Shown here: positions 1-7,556 of the stretch, in pieces | Position numbering within the stretch: position 1 is the first letter of the stretch | Layout of the letters: each line of letters starts with the position of its first letter | Assembly: GCA_002448445.1 (NCBI GenBank) | Contig: DJYC01000097.1 | Coordinates: 1 to 30,498, forward strand | Direction of reading: 5' to 3' | Length of the DNA stretch: 30,498 nucleotides | From: Treponema sp. UBA6988 | Lineage (GTDB): Bacteria; Spirochaetota; Spirochaetia; Treponematales; Treponemataceae | Translations under genes and position numbers: made by a program | Notes under the pieces: generated by a model | Database searches by the model: none | Seen by the model: only the letters and a program-made list of their open reading frames with translations | What the model was told of the DNA's origin: nothing

Positions 1-60
1 CCCGCTCCATTGCTTCGCAACCCGCCTAAGGCGGGCCCCTACACGGCGGCGTAGGTTGGT
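1..60 (+). repeat. Right end of a dispersed intergenic repeat (family A)
   Basis: The stretch ends in GGCGGCGTAGGTTG (45-58), the same right end as the two full copies at 7161-7302 and 9529-9672. It contains the hairpin CCCGCC-TAA-GGCGGG (21-35). The copy runs off the window start, so its length is unknown. Confidence 0.6.
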
Positions 61-102
61 TTTAACAAATTCGACAAACAGTGAATCAAAAATCAAATGT
101 AT

Positions 103-351
103 TTATTTTTTAAATCCTGAAATAACTTTGTACTTTATGTTTTGATTATTGTAACTTACTATTTCCAAAACAGCACCCTTGAATCTTATCACATTATCTT
201 GGGACATATCGTATGTTGCGTCTATGGTGAATGCCGGCCGTGCCGTTCCATTGTAGGAAACAGCCTCGGTATTCAATTCAGGAACTATCCAGTGCCGAGT
301 CTCACCTTTAGCTGAGTTGATTTTTAGCTGTGAAACACCCCCTTTTACGCA
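103..351 (-). pseudogene. 3' remnant of an unrecognised gene
   Basis: On the minus strand an open frame of 82 codons runs from just after a TAG (352-354) to a TAA at 103-105. It has no plausible start codon in its first half; the only internal ATG would leave about 34 residues. The translation looks like real protein rather than noise. It includes segments such as ETRHWIVPELNTEAVSYNG and VIRFKGAVLEIVSYNN, with alternating hydrophobic/polar residues typical of beta structure. The upstream side runs straight into the promoter of the J-domain gene on the other strand, so the 5' part has been lost. I do not recognise the family. A real short gene with a non-standard start is possible but less likely. 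Confidence 0.5.
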
Positions 352-352
352 C

Positions 353-381
353 TAGAACAAAAGCGTTTTTTTTGCTATAGT
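353..381 (+). promoter_or_regulatory. Promoter of the J-domain/map unit
   Basis: TAGAAC (353-358), a 17-bp spacer, and an extended -10 TGCTATAGT (hexamer 376-381). Transcription would start near 388, giving a leader of about 7 nt before the ATG at 395. Confidence 0.6.
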
Positions 382-394
382 AGTGCGGAAAAAA

Positions 395-1159
395 ATGCGC
401 GACTGTTACAAAATCCTAGGCGTCCCCCACACCGCAAGCGCTGCGGAAATAAGGCGGGCCTACAGGCAAAAGGCAAAGATACTTCACCCGGACCTTTCGC
501 ACTCAGACAGCGAAGCTTTCCGCCAACTTGTGGAAGCATACGAAACACTGTCAGACGCAAAGGCGCGCTCACTGTTCGACGAAAAATACAAGTGGAGCAA
601 GAACGGCCCCCACTTTAGGACAAGCGGCGGAACCTTTGACTACCGCACATGGCTTCTGGAACAGGCAGACGACGAATGTTACGCAAAACTAATATTCTTT
701 GACCTTATCCATTCGCGCGAAGACGATGCCGTTGCAGAATTCAAGAAGATGAACATGGAGCGCCCAACATTCAAGCTGCAGCACTGGTTCACAAAGGAAG
801 ACTTCATGGACTACGGCTTCATTCTTGCAGAAGAGCTTGTAATGCGGCAGGAATACTACGATGCGGTAATCCTGCTTGAACAGATTATGAAGATGGAGTT
901 CAACTACAACTACTTCAAGTTCTTCTTTGAAGAAGTACAGTCGCTTGCAAGGCACGTACTGCGCAACAACATCGAACAGAACGTAAGCGACGAACTAGCC
1001 ATAGACGCTTGGGAAAGGGCACTGGACCTTAGGCTAGGCAAGAACGACGACGCCTTTTTTCTTAACAAGATGGCGGATGCCTACGAAAACATTGGCGACA
1101 GAAAAACAGCCGCCATCTGTCGCGAGGAAGCCATAGCGGTTTTGCAGCAGGCAGGCTAA
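395..1159 (+). CDS. J-domain (DnaJ-like) protein
   Basis: 254 residues from the ATG at 395. An in-frame GTG at 383 would add four residues, but it lies upstream of the likely transcription start. The first ~66 residues form a J domain, with the DCYKILGV opening and the invariant HPD at 31-33 between helices II and III. J domains stimulate the ATPase of Hsp70 (DnaK). There is no Gly/Phe linker and no cysteine-rich zinc domain, so this is not DnaJ itself but a class III J-protein. The rest (about 70-254) is charged and helical, ending in a stretch resembling a TPR-like helix pair. No signal peptide or membrane segment is seen, so it is probably cytosolic. The client is unknown. map follows after 64 bp, probably cotranscribed. 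Confidence 0.85.
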   Translation: MRDCYKILGVPHTASAAEIRRAYRQKAKILHPDLSHSDSEAFRQLVEAYETLSDAKARSLFDEKYKWSKNGPHFRTSGGTFDYRTWLLEQADDECYAKLIFFDLIHSREDDAVAEFKKMNMERPTFKLQHWFTKEDFMDYGFILAEELVMRQEYYDAVILLEQIMKMEFNYNYFKFFFEEVQSLARHVLRNNIEQNVSDELAIDAWERALDLRLGKNDDAFFLNKMADAYENIGDRKTAAICREEAIAVLQQAG

Positions 1160-1223
1160 GCACAGGGGCATGTCAGCAGGTGCAAGGCAAACTAAAAAAG
1201 GAACAAATTAAGGAAGTATATAT

Positions 1224-2018
1224 ATGATTAGGCTAAAGAATGATTCACAAATTGAAGGCATCAGAAAAAGCTGCCACGAACTGGCAGACTTGTTCAACGA
1301 AATTATTCCCCGCGTAAAGCCCGGAGTAAGTACAAAGGAAATTGACGACTGGTGCGTGGAATTCGTACGCAAGCACGGCGGAACACCTGCATGGTATTCG
1401 GAAGGATTCCCCGGCTGCGCATGCATAAGCGTAAACGACCACGTAATCCACGGAATCCCGTCAAAAAAAACAATCATAAGGGACGGAGACCTTGTCTCGC
1501 TGGACATAGGCATAAACCTTAACGGCTACATCTCCGACAGCTGCCACACGGTTCAGGTTGGAAACGTAAAGCCCGCCCACAGAAAGCTTGTAAGGGTAAC
1601 AAGGGAAGCCCTGCAGGAAGGAATAGCCGCATGCCACACCGGCAACAGGATAAGCGACATCTCAAAGGCAGTCTACCACGTTGCCTACGAGCAGAACGGA
1701 TACGGAGTCGTATATGACTACTGCGGTCACGGAGTAGGCCTTGACGTGCACGAAGACCCCAGCATCCCCAACTGCCCAAGCCACGAACGCAACCCCCGCA
1801 TACAGGCAGGCATGGTACTTGCAATAGAACCCATGATTAACGAGGGAACTGCAGACGTAATCACAGGCGACGAAGAAAGCGAATGGACAGTAATCACCGC
1901 GGACGGAAGCTGGAGCTGTCATGAAGAGCACACTGTAGCAGTCTTCCCAGACCACACGGAAATCCTGACCGACCTTGACTACGCAGGAAATTCCTGCCTA
2001 AAGGGAACTAGCTTTTAG
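1224..2018 (+). CDS. map: Methionine aminopeptidase, type I
   Basis: 264 residues, close to the E. coli enzyme. It removes the initiator methionine from new proteins in the cytosol, using two metal ions. The full ligand set is visible: D94 (in SLDIGI), D105 (in SDSCHT), H169 (in CGHGVG), E202 (in AIEPM) and E235 (in HEEHT), plus H76, the usual substrate-contacting histidine. No insertion or N-terminal zinc-finger extension is seen. The start is supported by AAGGAAG about 9 nt upstream. It lies 64 bp behind the J-domain gene in the same direction. A weak hairpin follows the stop. Confidence 0.96.
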   Translation: MIRLKNDSQIEGIRKSCHELADLFNEIIPRVKPGVSTKEIDDWCVEFVRKHGGTPAWYSEGFPGCACISVNDHVIHGIPSKKTIIRDGDLVSLDIGINLNGYISDSCHTVQVGNVKPAHRKLVRVTREALQEGIAACHTGNRISDISKAVYHVAYEQNGYGVVYDYCGHGVGLDVHEDPSIPNCPSHERNPRIQAGMVLAIEPMINEGTADVITGDEESEWTVITADGSWSCHEEHTVAVFPDHTEILTDLDYAGNSCLKGTSF

Positions 2019-2022
2019 TAAG

Positions 2023-2046
2023 AGAAATCGCATTCAGGTGATTTCT
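2023..2046 (+). terminator. Weak hairpin after map
   Basis: AGAAATC (2023-2029) pairs with GATTTCT (2040-2046), followed by a short T-rich tail. A 7-bp stem with a poor U tract, so only a possible terminator. Confidence 0.35.
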
Positions 2047-2075
2047 TTAATACGGAGCATAGGCCTTGTGCTAAT

Positions 2076-2229
2076 CCGCTTTCCAGGGTTCCAGTTACAA
2101 ACATGCAGCGCCATGGAGGGCGCATCGTTTCGTAACAAATGAAATTGCGTAGTTTTCCGCAGGAAAACTATAGGTTAAAAATTGCATGGAGGCAATTTTT
2201 AACCGATCGCCCTTCCAATCGGGGCTAGG
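2076..2229 (-). repeat. Dispersed repeat family B, copy 1 (map-icd gap)
   Basis: The ends match the copies at 5248 and 27329 in opposite orientation: CCGCTTTCCAGGG at 2076 and CCCTTCCAATCGGGGCTAGG at 2210-2229. The middle is different here and holds two strong hairpins, 2150-2170 (TAGTTTTCC/GGAAAACTA) and 2173-2204 (GGTTAAAAATTGC/GCAATTTTTAACC). No gene lies in the 284-bp gap. Confidence 0.65.
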
Positions 2230-2302
2230 CTTTATTTCAAGAAAGATAAGTCCGCTTTGCAAAGGGCGGGCTAAAAAAGAGCATATATTTTAGGAGAAAC
2301 AG

Positions 2303-3499
2303 ATGGCCAAAATTCAGATGAAGAATGCCATTGCCGAACTTGACGGCGATGAGATGACGCGTATTTTATGGAAGCTCATAAAGGACAAGCTCCTTCTTCC
2401 ATACATCGACCTAAAGACTGAATACTTCGACCTCAGCATCACAGAGCGCGACAAAACAGACGACAAGGTAACATACGAAGCAGCCGCCGCAATCAAGAGG
2501 CTGGGTGTAGGCGTAAAGTGCGCAACAATCACAAGCAACCAGGCCCGCGTGGAAGAATACAAGCTTACCCACCTTACCCCCTCCCCCAACGGAATCCTCC
2601 GCGGAGAGCTTGACGGAACAGTATTCCGCACTCCAATATTCGTAAACAACATCAAGGGAACCGTAAGCTGCTGGAAAAAGCCAATCACCTTGGGACGCCA
2701 CGCATACGGCGACGTATACAAGAACTGCGAAATAAAGACACCCGGAGCTGGAAAAGCAGAACTGGTCTTTACAGGAGCAGACGGAAAGGAAATCCGCAAG
2801 ACCATCATGGAAATGAAGGGGCCTGGAATCATCCAGGGAATCCACAACCTTGACGCATCAATCGAAAACTTTGCCCGCTGCTGCTTCAACTACGCACTCG
2901 ACCAGAAAATCAGCGTGTGGTTCGGTGCAAAGGACACAATCTCAAAGACCTACGACGGAAACTTCAAGGCAATCATGCAGAAAGTTTTCGACCAAGAATA
3001 CAAGGACAAGTTCGAAAAGGCAGGCCTTGAATACTTCTACACCCTCATCGACGATGCAGTAGCCCGCGTCGTAAAGAGCGAAGGCGGCTTCCTCTGGGCA
3101 TGCAAGAACTACGACGGCGACGTAATGAGCGACATGATTGCATCTGCATGCGGAAGCCTTGCAATGATGACGTCCGTCCTTGTCTGCCCCGGCGGAGAAT
3201 TCGAATACGAAGCAAGCCACGGAACCGTCCAGAAGCACTACTACCGCTACCTCAAGGGCGAAAAGACTTCCACAAACCCTGTGGCAACAATCTTTGCCTG
3301 GACGGGTGCACTTGCCAAGCGCGCAGAACTTGACGGCACACCGGAACTTGCAGACTTTGCCCACAAGCTGGAAAAAGCTACCCTCGGCACAATCGAAGAC
3401 GGCATCATGACAGGCGACCTTGCCAAGCTTGCATCCCCAGCCCCAAAGAAAATCGTAAACAGCTGGGAATACATAGACGAGATTGCATCCCGCCTTTAA
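2303..3499 (+). CDS. icd: NADP-dependent isocitrate dehydrogenase (eukaryotic-like type II)
   Basis: 398 residues, typical of the homodimeric NADP-IDH group that resembles human IDH1 rather than E. coli Icd. It oxidises isocitrate to 2-oxoglutarate and CO2 with NADPH formation in the cytosol. Family landmarks in order: AELDGDEMTR near the N-terminus, the substrate loop SPNGILRGELDGTVFR (about 94-109), GRHAYGDVYK (about 132), the metal-binding WACKNYDGDVMSD (about 266-278), and the cofactor region EASHGTVQKHYYR. The SPNG loop departs slightly from the usual SPNGTIRN. The start has AGGAG about 8 nt upstream. The product feeds glutamate, which donates the amino group used by the ilvE product next door, though a 612-bp gap with a giant palindrome separates the two. 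No clear terminator is seen. Confidence 0.95.
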   Translation: MAKIQMKNAIAELDGDEMTRILWKLIKDKLLLPYIDLKTEYFDLSITERDKTDDKVTYEAAAAIKRLGVGVKCATITSNQARVEEYKLTHLTPSPNGILRGELDGTVFRTPIFVNNIKGTVSCWKKPITLGRHAYGDVYKNCEIKTPGAGKAELVFTGADGKEIRKTIMEMKGPGIIQGIHNLDASIENFARCCFNYALDQKISVWFGAKDTISKTYDGNFKAIMQKVFDQEYKDKFEKAGLEYFYTLIDDAVARVVKSEGGFLWACKNYDGDVMSDMIASACGSLAMMTSVLVCPGGEFEYEASHGTVQKHYYRYLKGEKTSTNPVATIFAWTGALAKRAELDGTPELADFAHKLEKATLGTIEDGIMTGDLAKLASPAPKKIVNSWEYIDEIASRL

Positions 3500-3503
3500 T
3501 TTT

Positions 3504-3977
3504 TTCAAGGGAGTTCCCTTGAACCCCAAATTTGGAGGGGAAGGACCCGCTCAGAGTCCGAACTGTGCCCGTGCAGGTGCGCAGCACCTACGTTCCCTCC
3601 CCTCCAAACCACCCCACCTTTTAGGGCACGGCTTAGGGCTAACGCCCCAAGAACCCCACAGAACCAACTATCAAAATGAAATAGCGGAACGTAGAAAAAA
3701 GCAAAAAGAGATCCCTTAGGGAAAATTCCTTGATTTTTTCCGACACGGCTTGCCGCTGCGCTGCCAGTCGGAATCCGCTAACTCATTTTGATTTCTGCGC
3801 ACACAAAGAAAGAAATGTTCTCATCAAAACTGTTTGTAAAAGTCTGGGGTTCTTAGGGGAAATCCCCTAAGCCGTGCCCAGGGAAAGGGGGAGGTTTGGA
3901 GGTGGAAAAACGGCGGGCTTCGGACTTTGAGCTGGTTTTCCCCCTCCAAGACCGGGGTTCAAGGGAACTCCCTTGAA
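3504..3977. repeat. 474-bp giant inverted-repeat (MITE-like) element
   Basis: Both ends are the same 20-bp palindrome, TTCAAGGGA-nn-TCCCTTGAA (3504-3523 and 3958-3977). Inside, the arms continue as imperfect inverted copies of each other. GAACCCC..TTGGAGGGG pairs with CCCCTCCAAG..GGGGTTC, GGGCACGGCTTAGGG with CCCTAAGCCGTGCCC, AAGAACCCCA with TGGGGTTCTT, and TCAAAATGAaaTAGCGGA with TCCGCTAAcTCATTTTGA. The arms are about 190-210 bp with a core of about 80 bp that holds its own hairpin (TCCGAC/GTCGGA, 3749-3773). No credible gene is inside. The element fills the icd-ilvE gap. Confidence 0.85.
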
Positions 3978-4007
3978 AACTCATTTTATCTAAAAAACTC
4001 TCCAGTC

Positions 4008-4036
4008 TTGATTAACAGCCACAAAAACACTACAAT
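4008..4036 (+). promoter_or_regulatory. ilvE promoter
   Basis: TTGATT (4008-4013), 17 bp, TACAAT (4031-4036). The leader to the ATG at 4112 is about 68 nt, with no obvious attenuator or T-box. It lies just outside the right end of the giant inverted repeat. Confidence 0.65.
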
Positions 4037-4111
4037 AAAATTGCTTATTATAAGTGCCGGACAAAAAGATTTACGCCCGACGTACAATCTATTTTTACAG
4101 GAGATAAAAAA

Positions 4112-5134
4112 ATGGCAAAACAATTGGACTGGGCTTCACTTCCCTTTGGCTACATGGAGACCAACAAATCTTTTGTTGCAAACTACAAGAACGGAGCATG
4201 GGATTCAGGAACCCTTACAACGGACCACTCCATCACCATCTCTGAATGTGCAGGTGTCCTCCAGTACGCACAGACTTGTTTTGAAGGGCTCAAGGCCTAC
4301 ACAACCAAGGACGGAAAAATCGTATGCTTCCGCCCGGACCTGAACGCTTCCCGTATGGCAGACTCATGCCGCCGCCTTGAAATGCCGGTATTCCCGGAAG
4401 ACCGCTTTGTCCAGGCTGTCATTGACACTGTAAAAGCAAACATTGAATACGTTCCTCCTTACGGCAGTGGAGCAACACTCTACATCCGCCCATACATGTT
4501 CGGTTCAAGCGCCGTTATTGGCGTAAAGCCGGCAGACGAATACCAGTTCCGCATTCTTGTTACACCGGTAGGCCCATACTTTAAGGGTGGCGTAAAACCA
4601 ATCAAGGTTCGCATCTCAGACCTTGACCGCGCAGCCCCGCACGGAACGGGGGACATCAAGGCAGGCCTTAACTACGCAATGAGCCTTCACAACATTGTGG
4701 ACGCACACAAATGCGGCTATGCAGAAAACATGTACACAGACCCGGCAAGCCACACATATATTGAAGAAACTGGCGGCGCAAACATCCTCTTTGTTACAAA
4801 AGACGGAAAGCTTGTAACGCCAAAGTCAAACTCAATACTTCCTTCAATAACACGCCGTTCCTTGATTCATGTTGCAAAAGAATACCTGCACATGGAAGTG
4901 GAAGAGCGCAAGATAAACAAGAGCGAGCTTAAGGATTTTGTTGAATGTGGTCTCTGCGGCACAGCGGCAGTTATTTCCCCAATCGGAGAAATTGACGACC
5001 ACGGCGAACAGATAATGCTTCCGTCTGGAATGGAAAAAGGAGGCCCTGTTCTTACAAAGCTCCGCGAAACCCTTACCGGAATCCAGATGGGTACGGAAAA
5101 AGCACCAGAAGGCTGGGTTGTAGAAATAAAGTAA
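4112..5134 (+). CDS. ilvE: Branched-chain amino acid aminotransferase
   Basis: 340 residues, a fold-type IV PLP enzyme of the longer (eukaryotic-like) BCAT group. It moves the amino group between glutamate and the 2-oxo acids of valine, leucine and isoleucine in the cytosol. The PLP lysine is K183 in DIKAGLNYA. Other landmarks are QTCFEGLKAY (about 54-63), YIRPYMFGS (about 124) and the phosphate-site region EETGGANILFV (about 217-227). The C-terminal LCGTAAVISPIGEI matches the CGTA-containing C-terminal region of this group. The start is set by AGGAG 8-9 nt upstream and the promoter at 4008. A strong terminator follows the stop. ilvD, from the same pathway, converges from the other side. Confidence 0.95.
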   Translation: MAKQLDWASLPFGYMETNKSFVANYKNGAWDSGTLTTDHSITISECAGVLQYAQTCFEGLKAYTTKDGKIVCFRPDLNASRMADSCRRLEMPVFPEDRFVQAVIDTVKANIEYVPPYGSGATLYIRPYMFGSSAVIGVKPADEYQFRILVTPVGPYFKGGVKPIKVRISDLDRAAPHGTGDIKAGLNYAMSLHNIVDAHKCGYAENMYTDPASHTYIEETGGANILFVTKDGKLVTPKSNSILPSITRRSLIHVAKEYLHMEVEERKINKSELKDFVECGLCGTAAVISPIGEIDDHGEQIMLPSGMEKGGPVLTKLRETLTGIQMGTEKAPEGWVVEIK

Positions 5135-5143
5135 AAAAAGAAT

Positions 5144-5190
5144 AGCCGGTTTCAAAAACATTTTGTTTACGAAACCGGCTTTATGTTTTT
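5144..5190 (+). terminator. Rho-independent terminator of ilvE
   Basis: AGCCGGTTTC (5144-5153) pairs perfectly with GAAACCGGCT (5171-5180), followed by TTATGTTTTT. Confidence 0.85.
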
Positions 5191-5247
5191 AAAGATTCCA
5201 GATGTTTTAAAACCGTATACTTTCTGTCCCTGACAAGACCAACCAAG

Positions 5248-5395
5248 CCTAGCCCCGATTGGAAGGGGCCGAAGGCGACCGGCCGCAAGGACGGGCCGCG
5301 CGCGTAAGCGGGCAAGCCCTGGAAAGCGGGTACCAAATGCAACTGGCTGGGGGCGTAGCCCACAGACACAGTTCAGAAAGCAACCCGCTCCAAAA
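5248..5395 (+). repeat. Dispersed repeat family B, copy 2 (downstream of ilvD)
   Basis: Starts CCTAGCCCCGATTGGAAGGG, has CCCTGGAAAGCGGG near the middle and ends with CAGTTC-AAAGCAA-CGCTCCAAAAA. The same three blocks in the same order occur at 27329-27474. The copy ends one base before the ilvD stop codon. Confidence 0.75.
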
Positions 5396-5396
5396 A

Positions 5397-7088
5397 CTAC
5401 TGAAGAATAGCACCCTTGTCTGCGGAAGAAACAAGCTTTGCGTAGCGTGCAAGATAGCCTGTCTTTACCTTTGGCTCAGGGCAAACCCATGCAGCCTTGC
5501 GCTTGGCAAGCTCTTCATCGCTAACTTCAAGGTGAATCTTGTAATTGTCCATGTCGAGCGTAATCATGTCGCCTTCCTGAACAAGGGCAATCGGACCACC
5601 GTCTGCTGCTTCCGGTGAACAGTGTCCAAGTGATGCGCCACGAGTTGCACCGCTAAAGCGTCCGTCGGTAATAAGGGCAACTTCCTTGTCCATACCCTGA
5701 CCGGCAAGGGCTGCTGTAACCGCAAGCATTTCCCTCATTCCAGGACCACCGCGGGGGCCTTCGTAGCGGATAACAACAACGTCCCCGCTCTTAATCTTTC
5801 TTCCCTGAACAGCTTCCATGGCCTCGTTTTCGTCGTTAAAGACACGAGCCGGACCTGTGTGGTGCATAAGCTCCTTTGCACATGCGCTTCTCTTTACAAC
5901 AGTACCGTTAGGCGCAAGGTTTCCAAAGAGAATGGCAATACCACCGTTTGGGCTGAATGGATTTTCTATCGGGCGGAGAATTTCCGGGTTGCGGTTTCGC
6001 ACACCCTTGATGTTTTCCGCAATAGTCTTTCCTGTTACGGTAATAAGGTCTGTCTTGATAAGGTTCTTCTTTGCAAGCTCTGCAAGCACAGCCTGAACAC
6101 CACCCGCATCGTCAAGCTCACAAATGAATGTGTGGCCGGCAGGAGCAAGGTGGCAAAGGTTTGGAGTGCGGCTAGAAATTTCGTTAACCTCGTGAAGGTC
6201 AATCGCAACCCCAGCTTCGTGTGCAATAGCAGGAACGTGAAGCATAGTGTTGCTAGAACATCCCAAAGCCATGTCTGCGGCAAGGGCGTTGCGGAAAGAG
6301 TCGGCAGTCATCATGCTGCGGGCAGTAATACCCTTCTTGTACATTTCCATAACCTGCATACCGGCATGCTTTGCAAGGGCAATGCGGCGGCCTGTAGTAG
6401 CAGGAATTGTTCCGTTTCCAGGAAGACCAAGACCAAGCACCTCTGTAAGGCAGTTCATTGAATTTGCAGTGAACATACCAGAACATGAACCGCAACCAGG
6501 GCAAGCATAATGCTCCATCTCGCAAAGCTGGGCTTCCGTAATCTTACCGGCAGCAAGACCACCAACCGCCTCGAACATATCGGTAAGCGAAAGATTCTTG
6601 TCTGAATAAGGATTGCCCTCCTCCTTAGCAGGAAGGTGACCCGGCATCATAGCTCCACCAGAAACAAAAACAGTCGGCAGGTTAAGACGTGCAGCCGCCA
6701 TAAGCATACCCGGAACAATCTTGTCGCAGTTTGGAATCATAACAAGAGCGTCAAAAGCGTGTGCCTTTGCCATACACTCAATTGAGTCAGCAATAAGCTC
6801 GCGCGTTACAAGCGAATACTTCATTCCCTCGTGTCCCATAGCAATACCGTCGCAAACACCGATTGCAGGGAATTCAATAGGAGTGCCGCCAGCCATGCTC
6901 ACTCCCGTCTTTACGGCAGAGGCAATGCGGTCAAGTTCAATGTGGCCTGGAATAATTTCGTTCTTTGCGCAGCAAACGCCTACAAGCGGGCGCTCAAGTT
7001 CTTCGTCCGTGTACCCCATTGCATAAAACAGCGAGCGGTGCGGAGCCTTCGCTGAACCTTTCGTGGCATTGTCTGATTTCTTAGCCAT
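5397..7088 (-). CDS. ilvD: Dihydroxy-acid dehydratase
   Basis: 563 residues, full length for the IlvD/Edd family. It dehydrates 2,3-dihydroxy-isovalerate and -methylvalerate to the 2-oxo acids, the substrates of the ilvE product. Three cysteine sites suit an Fe-S cluster: GVCCAKNE, IPNCDKIVPGM and CPGCGSCSGMFTANSMN. The C-terminal half has the expected DGRFSGATRG and GHCSPEAADGGPI. The start is supported by GAGGTG about 6 nt upstream on the minus strand and by the promoter at 7119-7147, giving a leader of roughly 25 nt with no attenuator. It converges on ilvE; repeat B separates the two 3' ends. Confidence 0.97.
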   Translation of the reverse strand: MAKKSDNATKGSAKAPHRSLFYAMGYTDEELERPLVGVCCAKNEIIPGHIELDRIASAVKTGVSMAGGTPIEFPAIGVCDGIAMGHEGMKYSLVTRELIADSIECMAKAHAFDALVMIPNCDKIVPGMLMAAARLNLPTVFVSGGAMMPGHLPAKEEGNPYSDKNLSLTDMFEAVGGLAAGKITEAQLCEMEHYACPGCGSCSGMFTANSMNCLTEVLGLGLPGNGTIPATTGRRIALAKHAGMQVMEMYKKGITARSMMTADSFRNALAADMALGCSSNTMLHVPAIAHEAGVAIDLHEVNEISSRTPNLCHLAPAGHTFICELDDAGGVQAVLAELAKKNLIKTDLITVTGKTIAENIKGVRNRNPEILRPIENPFSPNGGIAILFGNLAPNGTVVKRSACAKELMHHTGPARVFNDENEAMEAVQGRKIKSGDVVVIRYEGPRGGPGMREMLAVTAALAGQGMDKEVALITDGRFSGATRGASLGHCSPEAADGGPIALVQEGDMITLDMDNYKIHLEVSDEELAKRKAAWVCPEPKVKTGYLARYAKLVSSADKGAILQ

Positions 7089-7118
7089 AAAAACACCTCG
7101 TAAAAAATATATTCCCTA

Positions 7119-7147
7119 ATTTTATATCGTAAGGCAAAATAAGTCAA
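7119..7147 (-). promoter_or_regulatory. ilvD promoter
   Basis: On the minus strand TTGACT (7142-7147), 17 bp, TAAAAT (7119-7124). TATAAA at 7121-7126 with a 15-bp spacer is the alternative -10. Confidence 0.6.
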
Positions 7148-7160
7148 TCTTTCCATTTTA

Positions 7161-7302
7161 TGGACGATACTGCCTCCGCTCTACCATTCACGCATCGGCT
7201 AACTCGACACCCATGCCTATGCGCCACCGCCGTTCCGCCCTTCGCTAACGCTCATACCGCCCTGCGGCCGGTACTGCCGGGGCTCCATGGCGGCGTAGCT
7301 TG
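7161..7302 (+). repeat. Dispersed repeat family A, full copy 1
   Basis: About 142 bp from TGGACGATACTGCCTCCGCT to CGGCGTAGCTTG, nearly identical to 9529-9672. It begins 14 bp upstream of the ilvD promoter and carries no gene. Confidence 0.8.
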
Positions 7303-7309
7303 ATTTTTG

Positions 7310-7325
7310 TGTAGTGTACACTACA
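7310..7325. promoter_or_regulatory. Perfect 16-bp palindrome TGTAGTGTACACTACA
   Basis: A dyad with TGTAG/CTACA half-sites just downstream of repeat A and upstream of the peptide/lipoprotein pair. The same half-sites occur in TGTAGAATTCTACA (9441-9454) in the leader of the ATPase gene. Looks like an operator; the binding protein is unknown. Confidence 0.5.
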
Positions 7326-7326
7326 T

Positions 7327-7383
7327 AAAAGGGCTTGACAGAGCCCTTTTGCCGAAGCCTAGCAATGCTCGGCTTCGGCAAAA
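7327..7383 (+). promoter_or_regulatory. Two stacked hairpins in the leader of the peptide/lipoprotein pair
   Basis: AAAAGGGCT/AGCCCTTTT (7327-7350) is followed by a 13-bp stem TTTTGCCGAAGCC/GGCTTCGGCAAAA (7347-7359 with 7371-7383). They share TTTT (7347-7350), so the two full stems compete at that point. A perfect TTGACA (7335-7340) sits in the first loop, but no good -10 follows at 16-18 bp. The pair could be an attenuator-like leader or a terminator remnant. Confidence 0.45.
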
Positions 7384-7403
7384 CAATAACATCGGAGGAA
7401 AAT

Positions 7404-7556
7404 ATGGCAAAGACAACAGTAAGACCTGGAAACCCCTACATTGGAGAAGGTGGAAGAATGCCTTCCACAACAGGAAGCCCAAGCGGAGGCAACAGGGGAA
7501 ACAATCCGCCGTCAAAAGGTCATGCACCAGGTCAAGGTAAAGGAGGTAAAAAATGA
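7404..7556 (+). CDS. Small basic Gly/Pro-rich peptide (50 aa)
   Basis: The ATG at 7404 has a strong GGAGGA 5 nt upstream; a longer frame from 7335 would read through the leader hairpins and has no ribosome site. The 50-residue product is nearly free of large hydrophobics. It is rich in Gly, Pro, Ser, Asn and Lys, with blocks PGNPYIGEGG, SPSGGNRGNN and PGQGKGGKK. It has no signal peptide, cysteine or membrane segment, and looks intrinsically disordered and cationic. Its last codons contain the AAAGGAGG ribosome site of the next gene, and its TGA overlaps that gene's ATG (ATGA), so the two are translationally coupled. I do not recognise the family. Its role could lie with the lipoprotein, for example as a partner or nucleic-acid-binding peptide, but that is a guess. 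Confidence 0.6.
   Translation: MAKTTVRPGNPYIGEGGRMPSTTGSPSGGNRGNNPPSKGHAPGQGKGGKK

Noticed and set aside
2314..3529. Long minus-strand frames (191 and 195 aa) across icd
   Set aside because: They are antisense to a clear icd gene, lack ribosome sites and show no domain; codon bias of the sense gene opens them.
4037..4111. T-box or attenuator in the ilvE leader
   Set aside because: No stem series, leader peptide or terminator hairpin in the ~70 nt.
3483..4343. Frames of 78 and 138 aa at the edges of the giant palindrome
   Set aside because: Composed of inverted-repeat sequence or overlapping ilvE out of frame.
5818..6510. Plus-strand frames of 87-200 aa inside ilvD
   Set aside because: Antisense shadows of a complete ilvD with no start signals.
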